Made by a program: the position numbers and the translations under genes. Below are positions 1-14,200 of a stretch of DNA of 64,000 nt, in pieces. Position 1 is the first letter of the stretch. Each line of letters opens with the position of its first letter. The stretch spans positions 310,001 to 374,000 of the forward strand of contig JAGMUV010000013.1 in assembly GCA_020744425.1 (NCBI GenBank), written 5' to 3'. Under the pieces are notes generated by a model. The model was not told where the DNA came from. It saw only the letters and a program-made list of their open reading frames with translations, and did not search any database. Source of the DNA: Dactylonectria macrodidyma. Lineage: Eukaryota > Ascomycota > Sordariomycetes > Hypocreales > Nectriaceae.

Positions 1-899
1 CTATTTAATTAAATAAAACCATAATTAGCTATAACTCCTTTTAAACTAATAACCTTCTAATACCCATTATTACTAGCTCATATCCTACTTTACGGAGTAT
101 AAGTATTCACTAGTATAATTATTCTACTGCTTTTAGTAATTACTTATAATAATCCTATTAATAACTTAATAAATAGCTTTAAATCATTATAGGTTCGCTT
201 AGCCTTAATAAAGAAAACTAACTAAGACTTAGTAATAATAATCTAATACTAATAAGAATACTAAAAAAGGCATAATAAGGCTATAAGGAATATTATAGCT
301 AACTAAGTCCTAATAAATCCATTTAATTAATTAAATAATAAATCCTTACTTATAATTAATACTATTTCATTATTTAATAAGACTAAAAGATATTAATATT
401 ATTAGGTCTTAAGTTATTACCTTAACTAGTATTAATACTTAGTATATAACTTTAAAAAAAGATATATAAAATATAATTCTAAAACAGGCTTTTATTAACT
501 AAAAATAAGTAATAAATAGTATCTACTATTATACTTAGTAATAGCCTTTTAAAGGGAATTATATATTTAATAACTAGTAATTATTACTTTAACTTATACT
601 AATAATCCTCTTTATATAACTTAAGTAATAAATATTAAAAGCTTAGTTAAACCCTTATATAATTAGACTCTTTTATAATATAAGTAAGAAATATTTAATA
701 AGCTATATTTATATATTATTAGATTAATTAATTAAATAAATATAATATTTACTTCTTTTATTATTCTAATAAAACCTACTATAAGAGCTAATCTGATCTT
801 TATTTTAAACTATTTAAAAGAAGAGAGTAAGTAATTAAAAGAATACCTTTTAATCTACTAAGTATAAATCACTCCTATTCTTAAAAAGGTCTACTTTAG
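1..899 (+). other. 5' part of left-arm retroelement, no gene seen
   Basis: AT-rich RIP-degraded sequence upstream of the gag-like region. It pairs with roughly 21,260-22,153 of the right arm. I could not recognise a coding domain, LTR or primer-binding site here. Confidence 0.5.
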
Positions 900-3800
900 T
901 CTAGAAGAGAATACTTATAGAATAATAGAAAAAAGTAATAATAAGTAAAAAGTATTAGTTAATATTTATAATAATAAAAGATAGAAAGGTAAGATAGAGT
1001 AAGTAGAATTATTATAAACCTTTATAAGCTTAATAGAAGAAGAGAATATAATTCTAAAAATAATCCTTAGCTATTAAAAATTAGCTAATTAAATAAAATT
1101 TAAAGAGTAATTTAGAATAAATAATCTATACTTAGCTTAAGATTAATACTATAAAGCTATTACTACTTTATTTAATATAGTTAGAGGGGTTAAAATCTCC
1201 TTACTATATAGTACTATCTTTAAGCTTATAAATACTAAATTAAACTAAGCTTACTTAGATAATTATATTATAATAGTAAAATAAGTTAATAAAATAGAGT
1301 TTATTAACTTTAAATAGCTAACTAAGCTATTTATACTTAAGAGAAAAGTACTTATAATTATAATAATATTAGAACTAATTAATTAAATAAATAACTACTC
1401 TTATTATTAAATAGCCTTAGTATTATTATATAAGGATAATAAGAACCTATTTAAAGATTATATTAAATTCACTATTATTATAGTTAAGTTATTTAATAAA
1501 TATTATTCTCCTAATTTAAATAATCCTATCTTTAAGTACTTCTATTTAGGATATTACTTAAGAGAAGATAATAAAAGAAAAGTCTATTTTATTAATAATT
1601 CTTAAGATTATATAAAACTAAAAGAGAGTTTAGTTAATTAATTAACTTTAAGTTTAGTAATTAACTCTATAAGTATATCTAACTTACTTAAGATATTATA
1701 TTTATAAAATATCTTATAATTAATTATTTAATTAAAAGTTCTTAAAAGTATTATAATAAAAGTATTAGTAGATTTAGGCTTAGAAAGGAACCTCATTTTT
1801 TATAAATAAGCTTAATACTATAGCCTTAATATTAAGCTAGTTAGTACTTTTATAACTTCTTATTCTAAAGAGAAGATTTTAATAGTAAGAAAAGCGGCTA
1901 TAACTCTATACCTTAAGAATATATATATACTTATCTAACTATATAGCACTCTCTTTAATAATTATAGTTCTATTTATCCTAAGGATACTATTCATTAGAT
2001 CTAATAGACTTATATTTAATTATTTAATTAATTAAAAGCGACTTATAATCCGCCTTAATTTAAATAATATTTACTTAATTATACTTATTATAAGAATAAT
2101 TAAATATAATATACTATACTTAAAGAAGCGAAGTATAAAGTATTAATATTACTTATAATTAATCCTCTAATAGTCTATAAGCTAAATAACTTCTTATTAA
2201 AAGATAATAATATCCTTAAGAAAAGCTAGATACTTTTCTAAAAGGACTTTACTAAAGTTATCTAAATCCTTACTATTAATATAACTAATTAGTATACTAA
2301 TACTATTATTAATATATAAGAAGAATTAGAATGATTAAAATGCTTTACTAAGAAAAAGAGATTAAAAAGAAATTATTCTCTTAATAAAGATACTTAGTAT
2401 ATTAGAATAAACACTCTCTTTAAATAAAAAGGCATTAAGATCTACCTAATTAATAACCTACTATCTAATAGTTTAGTACTAGAAGGCAATCCTTATTAGA
2501 AATTAAAGAAGATAATAGAGATTGCTTTCTAGATAGAAAAGGGAGGTAAGTATTCTAACTTCTTTATATTTAAATTCTTTACTTTAGAAAAAGGAAGTTA
2601 GTTAATAAAAGAATAGCTAGTAGAAATAGTTAATTAAATGAATAAAACCTTATTTAAAGAAAAATAAGATATATTTATTACTATCTTATATAATAAGGAG
2701 GCTATACTAGCTTAGGATTTTAAAGACTATAAAAGAGTTAACTTAGTAATTACTTTACTATAAGTTATTAAAGTTATTTCTTATAAGGCTTAGTAAGTAA
2801 GTAGTATTCTTATCCTTTTAGAACTATATTAAAAGGTTATTAACTTATTTTATTAAAGACTTAGAAAAGGCATTTTAAAAGAAGGCTATAGTTCTTATAA
2901 GAATCCCTTTATACTTATAATAAAAAAGGACAGTAGAATCTAATTAATTAATTTAGCTATTAGAATAAACCATATTACTATTTATAATAGCTTAAGCCCT
3001 CCTAATACTAAGGAGTTCTTAGTAAATATAGTAATATATTAAATATTATCTCTTTTAAACTTCTTCTTAAGATATAACTAAGTCAGTCTAGCTAAAGAAA
3101 GTAAGGATTTAACTATTTTTATAATACTATTAGGCCTATTAAGAATATACACACTATTATAAAAAGCGATTAACTTAGTAATCTAATTTATAAGAATTAT
3201 TATTTATATCTTATTTAACTTAATACTAGATATTTATATAACTTTCCTTAATAATATAGTAATAAAGGGACTTACTATAACTTATAATAATAAAGAAGCT
3301 AGCCTAAAAGTCAGATAGTATATTAAAAAGCATTTAATTAACTTAGATCAGACTTTATTAAATATTAAACTAGCTAAATACACTATTTCTATACTAAAAT
3401 CATAGTTTTATAAATAAACTGCTCTAATAGTTAGGTATCTTTATAGTACTTATAAGAGATTGCTAGAAGAGGCTAAAGTTATTAAAATTACTAAGTAGAC
3501 TTATTATAACTCTAATATAGAAGTTAGAGCATTCTTAAGAGTCATTAGTTACTATAAGATATAGGTTACTAAATATATAACTATTATAAAGCTATTAATA
3601 AGTTTATTAAAGAAAGATACTAAATTTATCTAGAGTAATTTATAAGCTAAGGCTATATAAATACTAAAGGATAAATTATTATTAGTACTTATTTTAATTA
3701 CTTTAAACTTATTTCGTAATTATAAGAAGGTCATTCTTATAGCTAATACCAGTCTATTAAATTAGAATTATATTCTTATATAAATAGTAAATAGTAAATA

Positions 3801-5540
3801 CTATTTAATAAGATTTAAATCTAATATATAGACTTAAAGTAAATATAATTATAATACTATAAAAAGAAAATACTAAAGCATTCTACTTTTAATTAAATAG
3901 TTATATATATATTTATATAGAATTCACTTTATATTAGAAATAGATGCTTAAGTATTAGTCTATTAGCTTAATAAAAAAGGGATAGATATCCTAAGAGTAC
4001 TAATTAATAAATAGATTAATTACTTACTACTCTTTAATTTTATAGTCTAATATATACTTAGGATTAAGAATATAGTAATTAATAGACTATTTAGAAAATC
4101 ACTAAGCCTATTTAATTAACTAGACTAAGAAGCTAAAAAGAATATTAAAGCCTTTATTAATTAATAATTAAATATTATTATAATTAACTTAGTAAAAACC
4201 TAGTAAGAATCTTAATTATTATTAGAATTATTAAAAGATAAATATACTAATAAATTAAGAGTCTTAAAGAAGTTCTTATAAACTTAGTAATGCCCTTAAG
4301 ATATATTAGATAAAGTATATATATATCTTTACTTTAAAGTAAAAAGGTTCTTCTTCTATAAAAGAACTCTATAATTATAAATAACTTATTTAAACTATAA
4401 CCCTAAGCTAATTATTAAAAGCAAAGATATATAAAAGCATTTAATTAAATCATACTATAAAGACTATAAGTATTAAGGCTAAAAGAAAACCATAAGACTC
4501 TTAAAAAAGAGATACTATTAGCTAAACCTCTATAAGAATATAAATATAGCCATCCTAGTCTATAAGACTTACTAAATCTATAATATATAATAGGCTAAGG
4601 AATTTATAGTATTTACTAGACCTAGCTATCTTATAATAAAGATTTATATAAATACTTAATATCTTAAAGAGTTTTAAAGTAAGAAGTACTTACTAAAAGC
4701 TAGATATAACCTTATTAAATAGATTAAAGCTAAAGCTCTAAAGTTACTTAAAGCCTCTTATATATGCTTATTCTTAAGAAAGATCTTTTCTTACTATAGA
4801 ATACTTATTATAGTAATTATTAATAATAAGTCAGAATATTAATAAGGCCTTATAAATATTTTAAAAGACCTAAGTATATAGATTATATATATCTTTATAT
4901 ATAATATTAAAATAAATAGGTTAATTAAATTAAGCTATAGTAATATTATATCTTATATTAAAAAAATAAATACTCTAAAGACTAAAAATTAGTTAGTTAA
5001 TTTCCTAATTATTCTATTTATAAATAGAGTATTACTAAAGGCATTCTATAGCTATACTCTTATATACTTATTATATAAGTATAAACTAGGTCTTTTATTA
5101 AAAGAGGATATGCTTATATAAAGGATAATCCTTTAAGATAATATAAAAATATCTAATTAAATATTTATAATTAGAATCTATGCCCTTTCTTTCTTAAATA
5201 AGAATATAAAGATCATAAAGCAAAGGGTTACTAAGTTTAAAGAAAAAAAAGTAATAAAAATAGATTAAGGATTTCTTTATACTTTAAAAAAAACCTTACT
5301 AAAGGTTAGTAACTTAATATTATAATATAATAATTCTAGAAAAACCGACCTTTTTATAATAGCTAAGTTTAAGCCTAGATAGTAAGGGCTATATAGGATT
5401 AAAATAGCTTTAAATAAAGGCTAGTATTACTTAGAAACCTTAAATAGATTACTACTTAGTATTACTTATTATAATAAATACTTTAAAGTATTTTAATAAG
5501 ATAAAGATAGTTAATAAAGCCTAAATAATAATTCTTTAGC
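900..5540 (+). pseudogene. Ty3/Gypsy-type gag-pol, RIP-inactivated (left arm)
   Basis: Decayed retrotransposon polyprotein gene read in one frame (codon starts congruent to 1 mod 3). A gag-like region comes first (about 960-1,700). An aspartic-protease motif follows at 1,771, reading D-L-G where the family has D-S-G. Reverse transcriptase lies at about 2,880-3,300, with KKDSRI, SPPNT and a FLNN box at 3,244-3,255 where FLDD is expected. RNase H should follow. Integrase spans about 4,400-5,330, with HLIKSYYKD, remnants of the zinc-binding His/Cys set and INNKSE in place of the DNGSE core. Many in-frame TAA/TAG codons stand where CAA/CAG/TGG are expected, which is the RIP signature. Domain order PR-RT-RH-IN identifies Ty3/Gypsy. 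No product is possible. That protease, RT and integrase share one frame shows point mutation rather than indels. Confidence 0.85.
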
Positions 5541-8500
5541 CCTCTCTTACTAAGAGCGCTTTTTCTATAGTAATCCTCAAGCTAGATTAATTAATTAAAT
5601 AAAATAGGATAAGGAAACAAGCTTAGGAAAGAAGGATAAATTAAAAACAAACTTTAAGATTCTCTTTTAACTAACTATTACTAGTACTAAAGAAGAAAGA
5701 AAACTAAAAATCTAACTCCTATATAGAAATCAAGCCTAGAAAGACTAATTTAAATCTCTCTAAATAAGATAAAGGAGTAAGAAATAATAATAAGTCTAAA
5801 GTTTATACTTATTATTATTTTAAAGAGGGGTATAATATAAGAAATAAGAAAAGATAAATAATTACTACTTATTAATATCTTAGCTAATTAAAGGCCTTAT
5901 AAATTTATAATTTAAAAATTAGACTTAAGACTAAATTAATATTAGAATTAATATATAAAATATATAAACTAATTAATTAAATAACTCTAAAGTTATAAAA
6001 TAAAGGAAAAGCTATAAAAGCTATACTTATTTAAAATAGTAAGTTAGATATAGTACTATAAAAGGATAAGTATACTTTATATAAGAGAAAAGTTAATTAT
6101 AAAAGAGCTAATTAGTAGGATCCTATTTATCTTATATTATTATAATAAGTTAAGTATTAAAGCTATTAAATAAAAGAGTCTAATATATAGAAAATAAACT
6201 AAATTAGGTTAATTAACTAATCTAACTCTAAATTATTATTAATAGACTAAAAACTAAAAACTTAAGCCTTAAAAAAGCTTATAGACTTATTCTAAATAGC
6301 GCGCTTTTTAGCATTCTAAATAGCTTTATTATAAAAGGACTTATCCTCCTAAGCTAAAAGGAATTTATTAGAAATATAAGAGTAGTTTATATAGTTAAGA
6401 ATACTTACTACTTAATTCTTAAGATTAATAGAATACTTTATATTAAATAAGAGATTAAAAAAGGTATTAAAACTAGATTCAGAAGCTAAATATTTATTAA
6501 GAAAAGACTACTTATACTAAGAATTAGTATTTTAAATATAATTTGCATATTTCCTATTTATAAACCTTAAGATAGATTAATAAGTATAAAATAGCTATAT
6601 ATAATACTCCTTAGTTATAGAATAATTTAAAGTATTTAATTAAATATAATACTTATATAATAATAGATTTTAATATTTAAAGAAAGTAATAATTAAAGCT
6701 TTCTTATACTTAGATTAATAAAGTAGTTCTTTAATAAAATACTTATAGAAAGTAGTCTAAATTAATAAGAATATATATTAACTAAAGAGGCTAGTTAAAA
6801 ATATATTTTATTAAGTATTTTAAAACTATATTAACTATCTTATCCTTATAAATCTAAGCTTAGATATACTTCTTAATAGAGTTAATATTAAATAACTCTC
6901 TCTTAAGAATAAACTTAATAAAGAGAAGGAGATTATTATAATTAAGGGCTATATATAAGTAAATCTAAATAGTAAAGTGCTTCTTAAACTATAGAACTAT
7001 TAAATTAAATAGTCTTAAGTATAAGAGAATACTTACTAATATAAAATAAGCTTCTTTTTACTCTTTTTTAATTAATAAAGTCTTATAGTAATTATTCTAA
7101 GTTAAATTAATATAAAAAGAGAATTTATTACTTTCTAACTAACTAGCTATATAAATATATATATTAAGAAAGGCTCTTTAATAGACTTTAATAATATTAG
7201 AAAAGTAGAAGTTAGAAGAAGCTATTATTAAATAAATTAATTAAATAATATTAATAAAATATAAAAAGGAAGAAAAAGGAAGGAAAAGAAAGAGAAAGAA
7301 AAGAAGTATTTTAAAGTAAAGGAAATATATATACTAAGATTAATATATATAAAGTGAATTATAGCTAGTAAGGAAAATAAATAACCTCTTATTACTTAAG
7401 ACTTTAAAAGCTATTTCTCTCTCTCTTCTCTTTCTCTTTAGTATAACTTAACCTCTTTTCTTATAATAGTTACTATTCTTAGAACTTATTACCCTTTAAT
7501 TATAACTATTTAGTATATTTACTTAATTAAATGCTACTCTTTAACTAGTTTAAATAATACTTTTAGAAACCCCCTTTCTTATTAACTAAGCTTTTACTTC
7601 TAATCTCTCTTTACTTCTTACTATAAAAACCTTATTACTATAACCTTCTGCTCCTTAATCTCTTTACTTTTCTAAACCAGTTACTTACCTTTATTTCTAC
7701 CTGCTTTACTAATGCTTATAAGCTTATACTACTTAGTCTTAAAAATCCTATCTTTAAAACCTTATAGCTAATTATAGTAAAAACCCTCTCTCTTTAATTA
7801 TAACCTTCTATTTCCTTTATCTTATTATTATTATAATATTAGATTACTAAATGACTTTATAATTTATTTAATTAAATAATTTATTATTAAATGACCTTCT
7901 TTTAGCTTAGCCTTTTTTTAAATAAATCCTTTACTCTTCTTCTTACTAAGCGCCTTTACTATAAGCAGCCCTATTAATAATAAATAAACCTACTTCTTAC
8001 TAAAGGCTTATTTTACTTAAAGTAAGAAAATCGCTATTATTAATTATAAAAAGGAATCGTTTTATTATATTTTAAAAGCATTTTTAGCTAAATAGCTAAA
8101 AGAGATTATAATTAATTAACTAGCTTTATTATACTTTTATATAAAATAGCCTAAGTCTAGTAAAAAAAGGATAATTAATATATATAGTAATTATAAAGAC
8201 TTTAAGTTTATAAAAGCTATATTAATATAACCCTTATATAAGGATAATATAATGCTTTTTAAAGTATTTTAAAAAGAGTATATTCTTTACTTTTAAGACC
8301 TTTATAAAAAGCTATAAGATAATACTTAGGCTAGTAAAGAAAGACTTAGAGACTTCCTAATTATAATTATATATAGACTAGAAGATATTATTATAATATT
8401 TCTAATCCTGCTTTTAAATAGTACTCTTATAATTATAATAAATCTACTTAAGAAGATAATAGATCTAATTAATTAAATATATAAGTACTTACTTCTTAAG

Positions 8501-10472
8501 GACTTTATTATTAAATTTACATTAAACTCTTATTATAACTCTAGCTACTATACTATTAAATAAGATATCTTTAATTAGCATTTTATAATTAGCTTAATTA
8601 ATTATAAAGACTTTTATTAAGTATTATATATTTTTAACTAATGCTTTAATTAAGTCTTTTATTATAATACTCTTAGAAGCTATACTTTACTTAATTACTA
8701 AAAAGCATTTACTTATACTTAGTACTTTATCTTAATTAAAATAAGTTATTTTTATAATTTTAATATCTTTTATATTCTTATAGTTAATTAACTAAATAGT
8801 TTTAAATATAAATACCTAGCTATTTATTTTATATTTTTAAACTTATAAAATATAATTAAAACTATAAGACTTAGGGTCTATTTATATATAAATCTATTTT
8901 TAATAACTCTAAGTATTAAGAAGTGATTAATAAAAGGAGAATATGCCTTCTTATAAAAAGATTAGCTTATTAGTCTATTTAATTAATTACTTAAGCTATT
9001 TAAAGTCATTCTTTCTATTAATTAAAAATAAGTCAAGACCTAGTTCTTAATAGCTATTTATAATAAACTTAAGTTTAGAAAAGTTATTATTATTAAATAT
9101 AAATATAATAAAGTAGTATTTTCTATACCTTTCTTTTATTACTCTATTTATAGTTTACTTTTTAAAAGACTTATTAATATCCTTATTAAATTAAGTAATT
9201 ACTAATTAATTAAGTAAACTGACTTTCCTATTATTAAGAACTAGATTAAGAACTCTTAATTAATAATTATACTTACTAATACTATAATATTTAAAGAATC
9301 TATTACCCTTCTTAAATTAAGCTTAATTATTAAAACTTCTAATTTATTTAAATCCTATATAATCGCTTTATATACTCTTAATACTAATTAAGAACTTATT
9401 AACTAATTAGTATAAGACCTAGAGCTAATAATAACTTTAAAATCCTAATACTTTAAAACTCCTCTAATTCTACTATTCACTTTTAAACTTAGCTTAAGTA
9501 TTATAGATTTATTTAATTAAATAGTTCTGCTTTATATAATCCCTGCTCTAGTAACTAATAATAACTATAGTAATTCAGATGATTTAAATAAAAGGGCTAT
9601 TAATAAGAAGTAAAAGAAGACTAATAAGGATATTACTATAAAATAAGTATTATTAAAGAAAAAGGCTAATAATTAAATCATTTATACTAATAATTATACT
9701 AAGGCTATTCTTAATTAAATACTTATAAATAGAATTAAAAGAGTCTATATTATTAAACTAATAGTTAAAAAAGCTATAAAAACTATAAAAAAGAATAGTT
9801 TAATACTCTTACTTATATTATAACTATATATATTACTAAGTCTTTCTATTTATTTTTAGTCCTTTATTAATAGCTATATATAATTAATTAAATAAGAAGC
9901 TTTATTACTTTTATTTTAAATAGTCTAATTTCTCTATCTTAATAGAATGCTATTATAAATACCTTAAGGTTAAGATTAGCTCTTCTTCCTTTTATTAGGC
10001 CTTTTTAAACTAATTATATTATTATATATAAATTAACTTATACTTTACTTCTAAGACTTACTTAAAGATTATTATTACTATTTACTTCTATATTTACTAG
10101 ACTTATTAATATATCTTAATTATCTAATTTACTAAAGGATATTACTTAATTAAATACTTCTTAGTCTCTTTATATATTCTATAATTAATTTTACTAAAGA
10201 GTTCTTATTATAATTACTTTTATAACTTTACTTACTATTCTTAATATAATTTTAATACTTAGATTCCTTTTAAACCCTTTCTTATAATTATTATAATTTT
10301 AAAAGAATAAATATAAGCTAGATTCTAATTAATTAATTATACTTAGATATTAGACTTATATATATTATTTTTCTTTTCTTATTATTTCTTTTATTTACTA
10401 AGGCTCTTTTTCTTTTTATTATTCACAGTCTTTAGGCTTATAAGAATAAAGCACTGATTATATAAAAAGGAT
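5541..10472. other. Long post-integrase region of left-arm element
   Basis: About 4.9 kb between the end of integrase and the 3' LTR, far more than a simple Gypsy element needs. It pairs with 11,251-16,180 in the right arm. The plus strand gives no convincing domain. The opposite strand (read on the plus strand of the right arm) gives long coding-like translations broken mainly by TAA/TAG codons. I do not recognise the product. It could be an accessory antisense ORF or an older element nested here before the duplication. Confidence 0.4.
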
Positions 10473-10871
10473 TATATTAAGGCTAAGGGCTTACTAGTTA
10501 AAATAGCCTAGATATTTTAATTAGCTAACTAATTTAAATACTAGTCTTAATAAAGCTATTAATAAGGATAATAGGAATTAGTCTAAAATAAAAGGCAGAG
10601 TTAATTTAAATATAGATAGTAATTAATTATATTCTTACTTACTTTTATTTTTAAGTTATTAAATGGTTTTTAATATTATTATGATAAGATTTATTTAATT
10701 AATTAGAATATCTGATTCATTTCTTAGCTAGCTACTTGATTATAGCTCTAGCCTTCTTTTATCTATTTTATTTTATAAGTCTTATCTATCCCCGCTCTGC
10801 TTCGTATCCTGCTTACTCTATAGCATCTGTTACTTTAGGTAGTGGTGTCCCTCTTGTCCCCCTGCTTAATA
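10473..10871 (+). repeat. 3' LTR of left-arm element
   Basis: A 399-bp terminal repeat preceded by a purine run (AAAAAGGA). It matches, in inverted orientation, the 400-bp LTR at 23,701-24,100 and the truncated copy at 10,874-11,250. It also resembles the much less mutated LTR-like sequence ending at 36,897. Its 3' end, CCCCCTGCTTAATA, is the mutated form of CCCCCTGCCCAACA. It runs straight into the inverted copy with no target-site duplication. Confidence 0.85.
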
Positions 10872-10873
10872 TA
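10849..10873. other. Palindrome centre (unpaired spacer)
   Basis: These 25 nt separate the two arms. On the left 10,838-10,848 reads GGTAGTGGTGT and on the right 10,874-10,884 reads ACACTACTACC. The spacer corresponds to the outermost 23 bases of the left LTR plus two bases, and the right LTR lacks exactly this terminus. A single-copy hairpin tip is expected from a fold-back inverted duplication. Confidence 0.75.
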
Positions 10874-11250
10874 ACACTACTACCTGAAGTGACGGATGCT
10901 ATAGGGTAGGCAGGATGTGTAGTAAAGCGAGAGTGGATAAGACTTATAAAATAAAATAGATAAAAAGAAGGCTAGAGTTATAATTAAGTAGCTAGCTAAA
11001 AAATAAATTAGATATTCTAGTTAATTAAATAAATCTTATTATAATAATATTAAAAACTATTTAATAACTTAAAATTAAAAGTAAGTAAAAATATAATTAA
11101 TTCTTATTTATATTTAAGTTATCTTTACTTTTTATTTTAAACTAACTCTTATTATCTTTATTAATAGCTTTATTAAAATTAGTACTTAAATTAGTTAGTT
11201 AATTAAAATGTCTAAGCTATTCTAGCTAATAGGCTCTTAGTTCTAATATA
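10874..11250 (-). repeat. Truncated 3' LTR of right-arm element
   Basis: This 377-bp copy of the 400-bp LTR lacks its first 23 bases (numbered from the TGTTGGGC end) at the palindrome centre. The far end, TTCTAATATA at 11,241-11,250, is a RIP-mutated version of the CTCTGACACA end seen at 24,091-24,100. Confidence 0.85.
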
Positions 11251-14200
11251 TTTTTCCTTATATAATTAGCACTTTATTCTTATAAGCCTAAAGACTATAA
11301 ATAATAAAAAGAAAAAGAGCCTTAGTAAATAAAAGAAATAATAAGAAAAGAAAGATAATATATATAAGTCTAATATCTAAATATAATTAATTAATTAGAA
11401 TCTAGCTTATATTTATTCTTTTAAAATTATAATATTTATAAGAAAAGGTCTAAAAAGAACTTAAGTACTAAGATTATATTAAAAGTAGTAAGTAAAGTTA
11501 TAGAAATAATTATAATAAGAACTCTTTAGTAAAATTAACTATAGAATATATAAAAAGATTAAAAAGTATTTAATTAAGTAATATCCTTTAGTAAATTAGA
11601 TAATTAAAATATATTAATAAGTCTAGTAAGTATAGAAGTAGATAGTAATAATAATTTTTAAGTAAGTCTTAAAGGCAAAGTATGAGTTAATTTATATATA
11701 GTAATATAATTAGCCTAAGAAGGCTTAGTAAGAAGAAGAAGAGCTAATCTTAATCTTAAGGTATTTATAATAGTATTCTATTAAAATAAAAAAATTAGAC
11801 TATTTAAAATAAAAGTAATAAAGCTTCTTATTTAATTAATTATATATATTTATTAGTAAAGGGCTAGAAATAAATAAAGAGACTTAATAGTATATATAAT
11901 TATAATATAAGTAGAAGTATTAATATTCTTCTTTTTTATAGCTTTTATAGCTTCTTTAGCTATTAATTTAGTAATATAGACTCTTTTAATTCTATTTATA
12001 AATACTTAGTTAAGAATAGCCTTAGTATAATTATTAGTATAAATGATTTAATTATTAGTCTTTTTCTTTAGTAAAGCCTATTTTATAGTAATATTCTTAT
12101 TAGTCTTTTTTTACTTTTTATTAATAGTCTCTTTATTTAAATTATTAAAATTACTATAATTATCCCTAGTTACTAAAGTAAGGGTTATATAAGGCAGAAC
12201 TATCTAATTAAATAAATCTATAATACTTAAGCTAGGTTTAGAAATAAATAGTAAAATTAAAAGAGTTTTAAAGTATTAGGATTTTAAGATTATTACTAAC
12301 TCTAGGTCTTATACTAATTAGTTAATAAGTTCTTAGTTAGTATTAAGAGTATATAAAGCAATTATATAGAATTTAAATAGGTTAAGAGTTTTAATAATTT
12401 AACTTAGTTTAAGAAAGGTAATAGACTTTTTAAATATTATAATATTAATAAGTATAATTATTAATTAAGAGTCCTTAGTCTAGTTCTTAGTAATAGAAAA
12501 GTCAGTTTACTTAATTAGTTAATAATTACTTAGTTTAATAAGGATAATAATAGGTCTTTTAAGTAATAAATTATAAATAAAGTAATAAGAGAAGAGTATA
12601 GAAAATACTATCTTACTATATTTATATTTAATAATAGTGACTTTTTTAAACCTAAGTTTATTATAAATAGCTATTAAGAACTAGGTCTTAACCTACTCTT
12701 AGTTAATAAAGAAAGTGACTTTAAATAGCTTAAGTAATTAATTAAATAGATTAATAAGCTAATCTTTTTATAGAAAGGCATATTCTCTTTCTATTAGTTA
12801 CTTTTTAATACTTAGAATTATTAAAAATAGATTTATATATAAATAGACTCTAAGTCTTATAGCTCTAGTTATACTTTATAAGTTTAAGAATATAAAGTAA
12901 ATAGCTAAGTATTCATATTTAAAACTACTTAGTTAATTAGCTATAAGAGTATAAAAGATATTAAAGTTATAAGAATAACCTATTTTAGTTAAAATAAAGC
13001 ACTAAGTATAAGTAAATACTTTTTAGTAATTAAATAAAGTATAATTTCTAAAAGTATTATAATAAAAGACTTAATTAGAGTATTAATTAAAGATATATAA
13101 TACTTAGTAAAAGTCCTTATAATTAACTAGGCTAATTATAAAATGCTAGTTAAAAATATCCTATTTAATAGTATAATAGTTAGAGCTATAGTAAGAGTTT
13201 AGTATATATTTAATAATAAAGTCTTTAGAGAGTAAGCATTTATATATTTAATTAATTAAATCTATTATCTTTTTAAGTAGATTTATTATAATTATAAAAG
13301 CACTATTTAAAAGCAGAATTAGAAATACTATAATAATATCCTCTAGTTTATATATAATTATAATTAGAAAGTCTCTAAGTCTTTCTTTACTAGCTTAAGT
13401 ATTATCTTATAGCTTTTTATAAAGGTCTTAGAAGTAAAGAATATACTCTTTTTAAAATACTTTAAAAGGCATTATATTATCCTTATATAAAGGTTATATT
13501 AATATAGTCTTTATAAACTTAAAGCTTTTATAATTACTATATATATTAATTATCCTTTCTTTATTAAACTTAGGCTATTTTATATAAGAGTATAATAAGA
13601 CTAGTTAATTAACTAGAATCTCTTTTAGTTACTTAGCTAAGAATATTTCTAAAGTATAGTAAAATAATCCCTTTTTATAATTAATAATAGCGATTTCCTT
13701 ACTTTAAGTAAAATAAGCTTTTAGTAAGAAGTAGGTTTATTTATTATTAATAAGGCTGCTTATAGTAAAGGCGCTTAGTAAGAGAAAGAGTAAAGGATTT
13801 ATTTAGAAGAAGGCTAGATTAATAGGAGGTTATTTAATAGTAAATTATTTAATTAAATAAATTATAAAGTTATTTAATAATCTAATATTATAATAATAGT
13901 AAGATAAAGGAAATAGAGGGTTATAATTAAAGAGAAGGAGGGATTTACTATAGTTAGTAATAAGGTTTTAAAAATAGGTTTTTTAAAACTAAGTAATATA
14001 AGTTTATAAGTATTAGTAAAGCAAGTAGAAATAAAAGTAAGTAATTAGCTTAGAGAAGTAAAGGGATTAAAGAGTAAAAGGTTATAGTAATAAGGTTCTT
14101 ATAGTAAGTAATAAAGAGAGGTTAGAAATAAAAGCTTAACTAAGAAGAAAGGGGTTTTCTAAAAGTATTATTTAAATTAGTTTAAAAGTAGTATTTAATT

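Larger units (their letters stand above)
1..10848. repeat. Left arm of giant inverted repeat
   Basis: This AT-rich arm reads as the reverse complement of 10,874-22,153 along its length. Checked landmarks pair at a nearly constant coordinate sum of about 21,720: protease motif 1,771 with about 19,950, reverse transcriptase FLDD box 3,250 with about 18,470, and the 3' LTRs at the centre. Base 1 pairs with about 22,153 once the right-arm MITE is discounted. Differences between the arms look mostly like C/T and G/A transitions, as RIP leaves. The arm is cut by the window edge, so its true length is unknown. The spacer between the arms is only about 25 nt (10,849-10,873). Confidence 0.9.

Noticed and set aside
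5820..5850. A purine tract and possible LTR start directly after the integrase
   Set aside because: AAAGAGGGGTATAATATAAG looks like a polypurine tract plus LTR start, but I found no matching copy upstream of gag in either arm.
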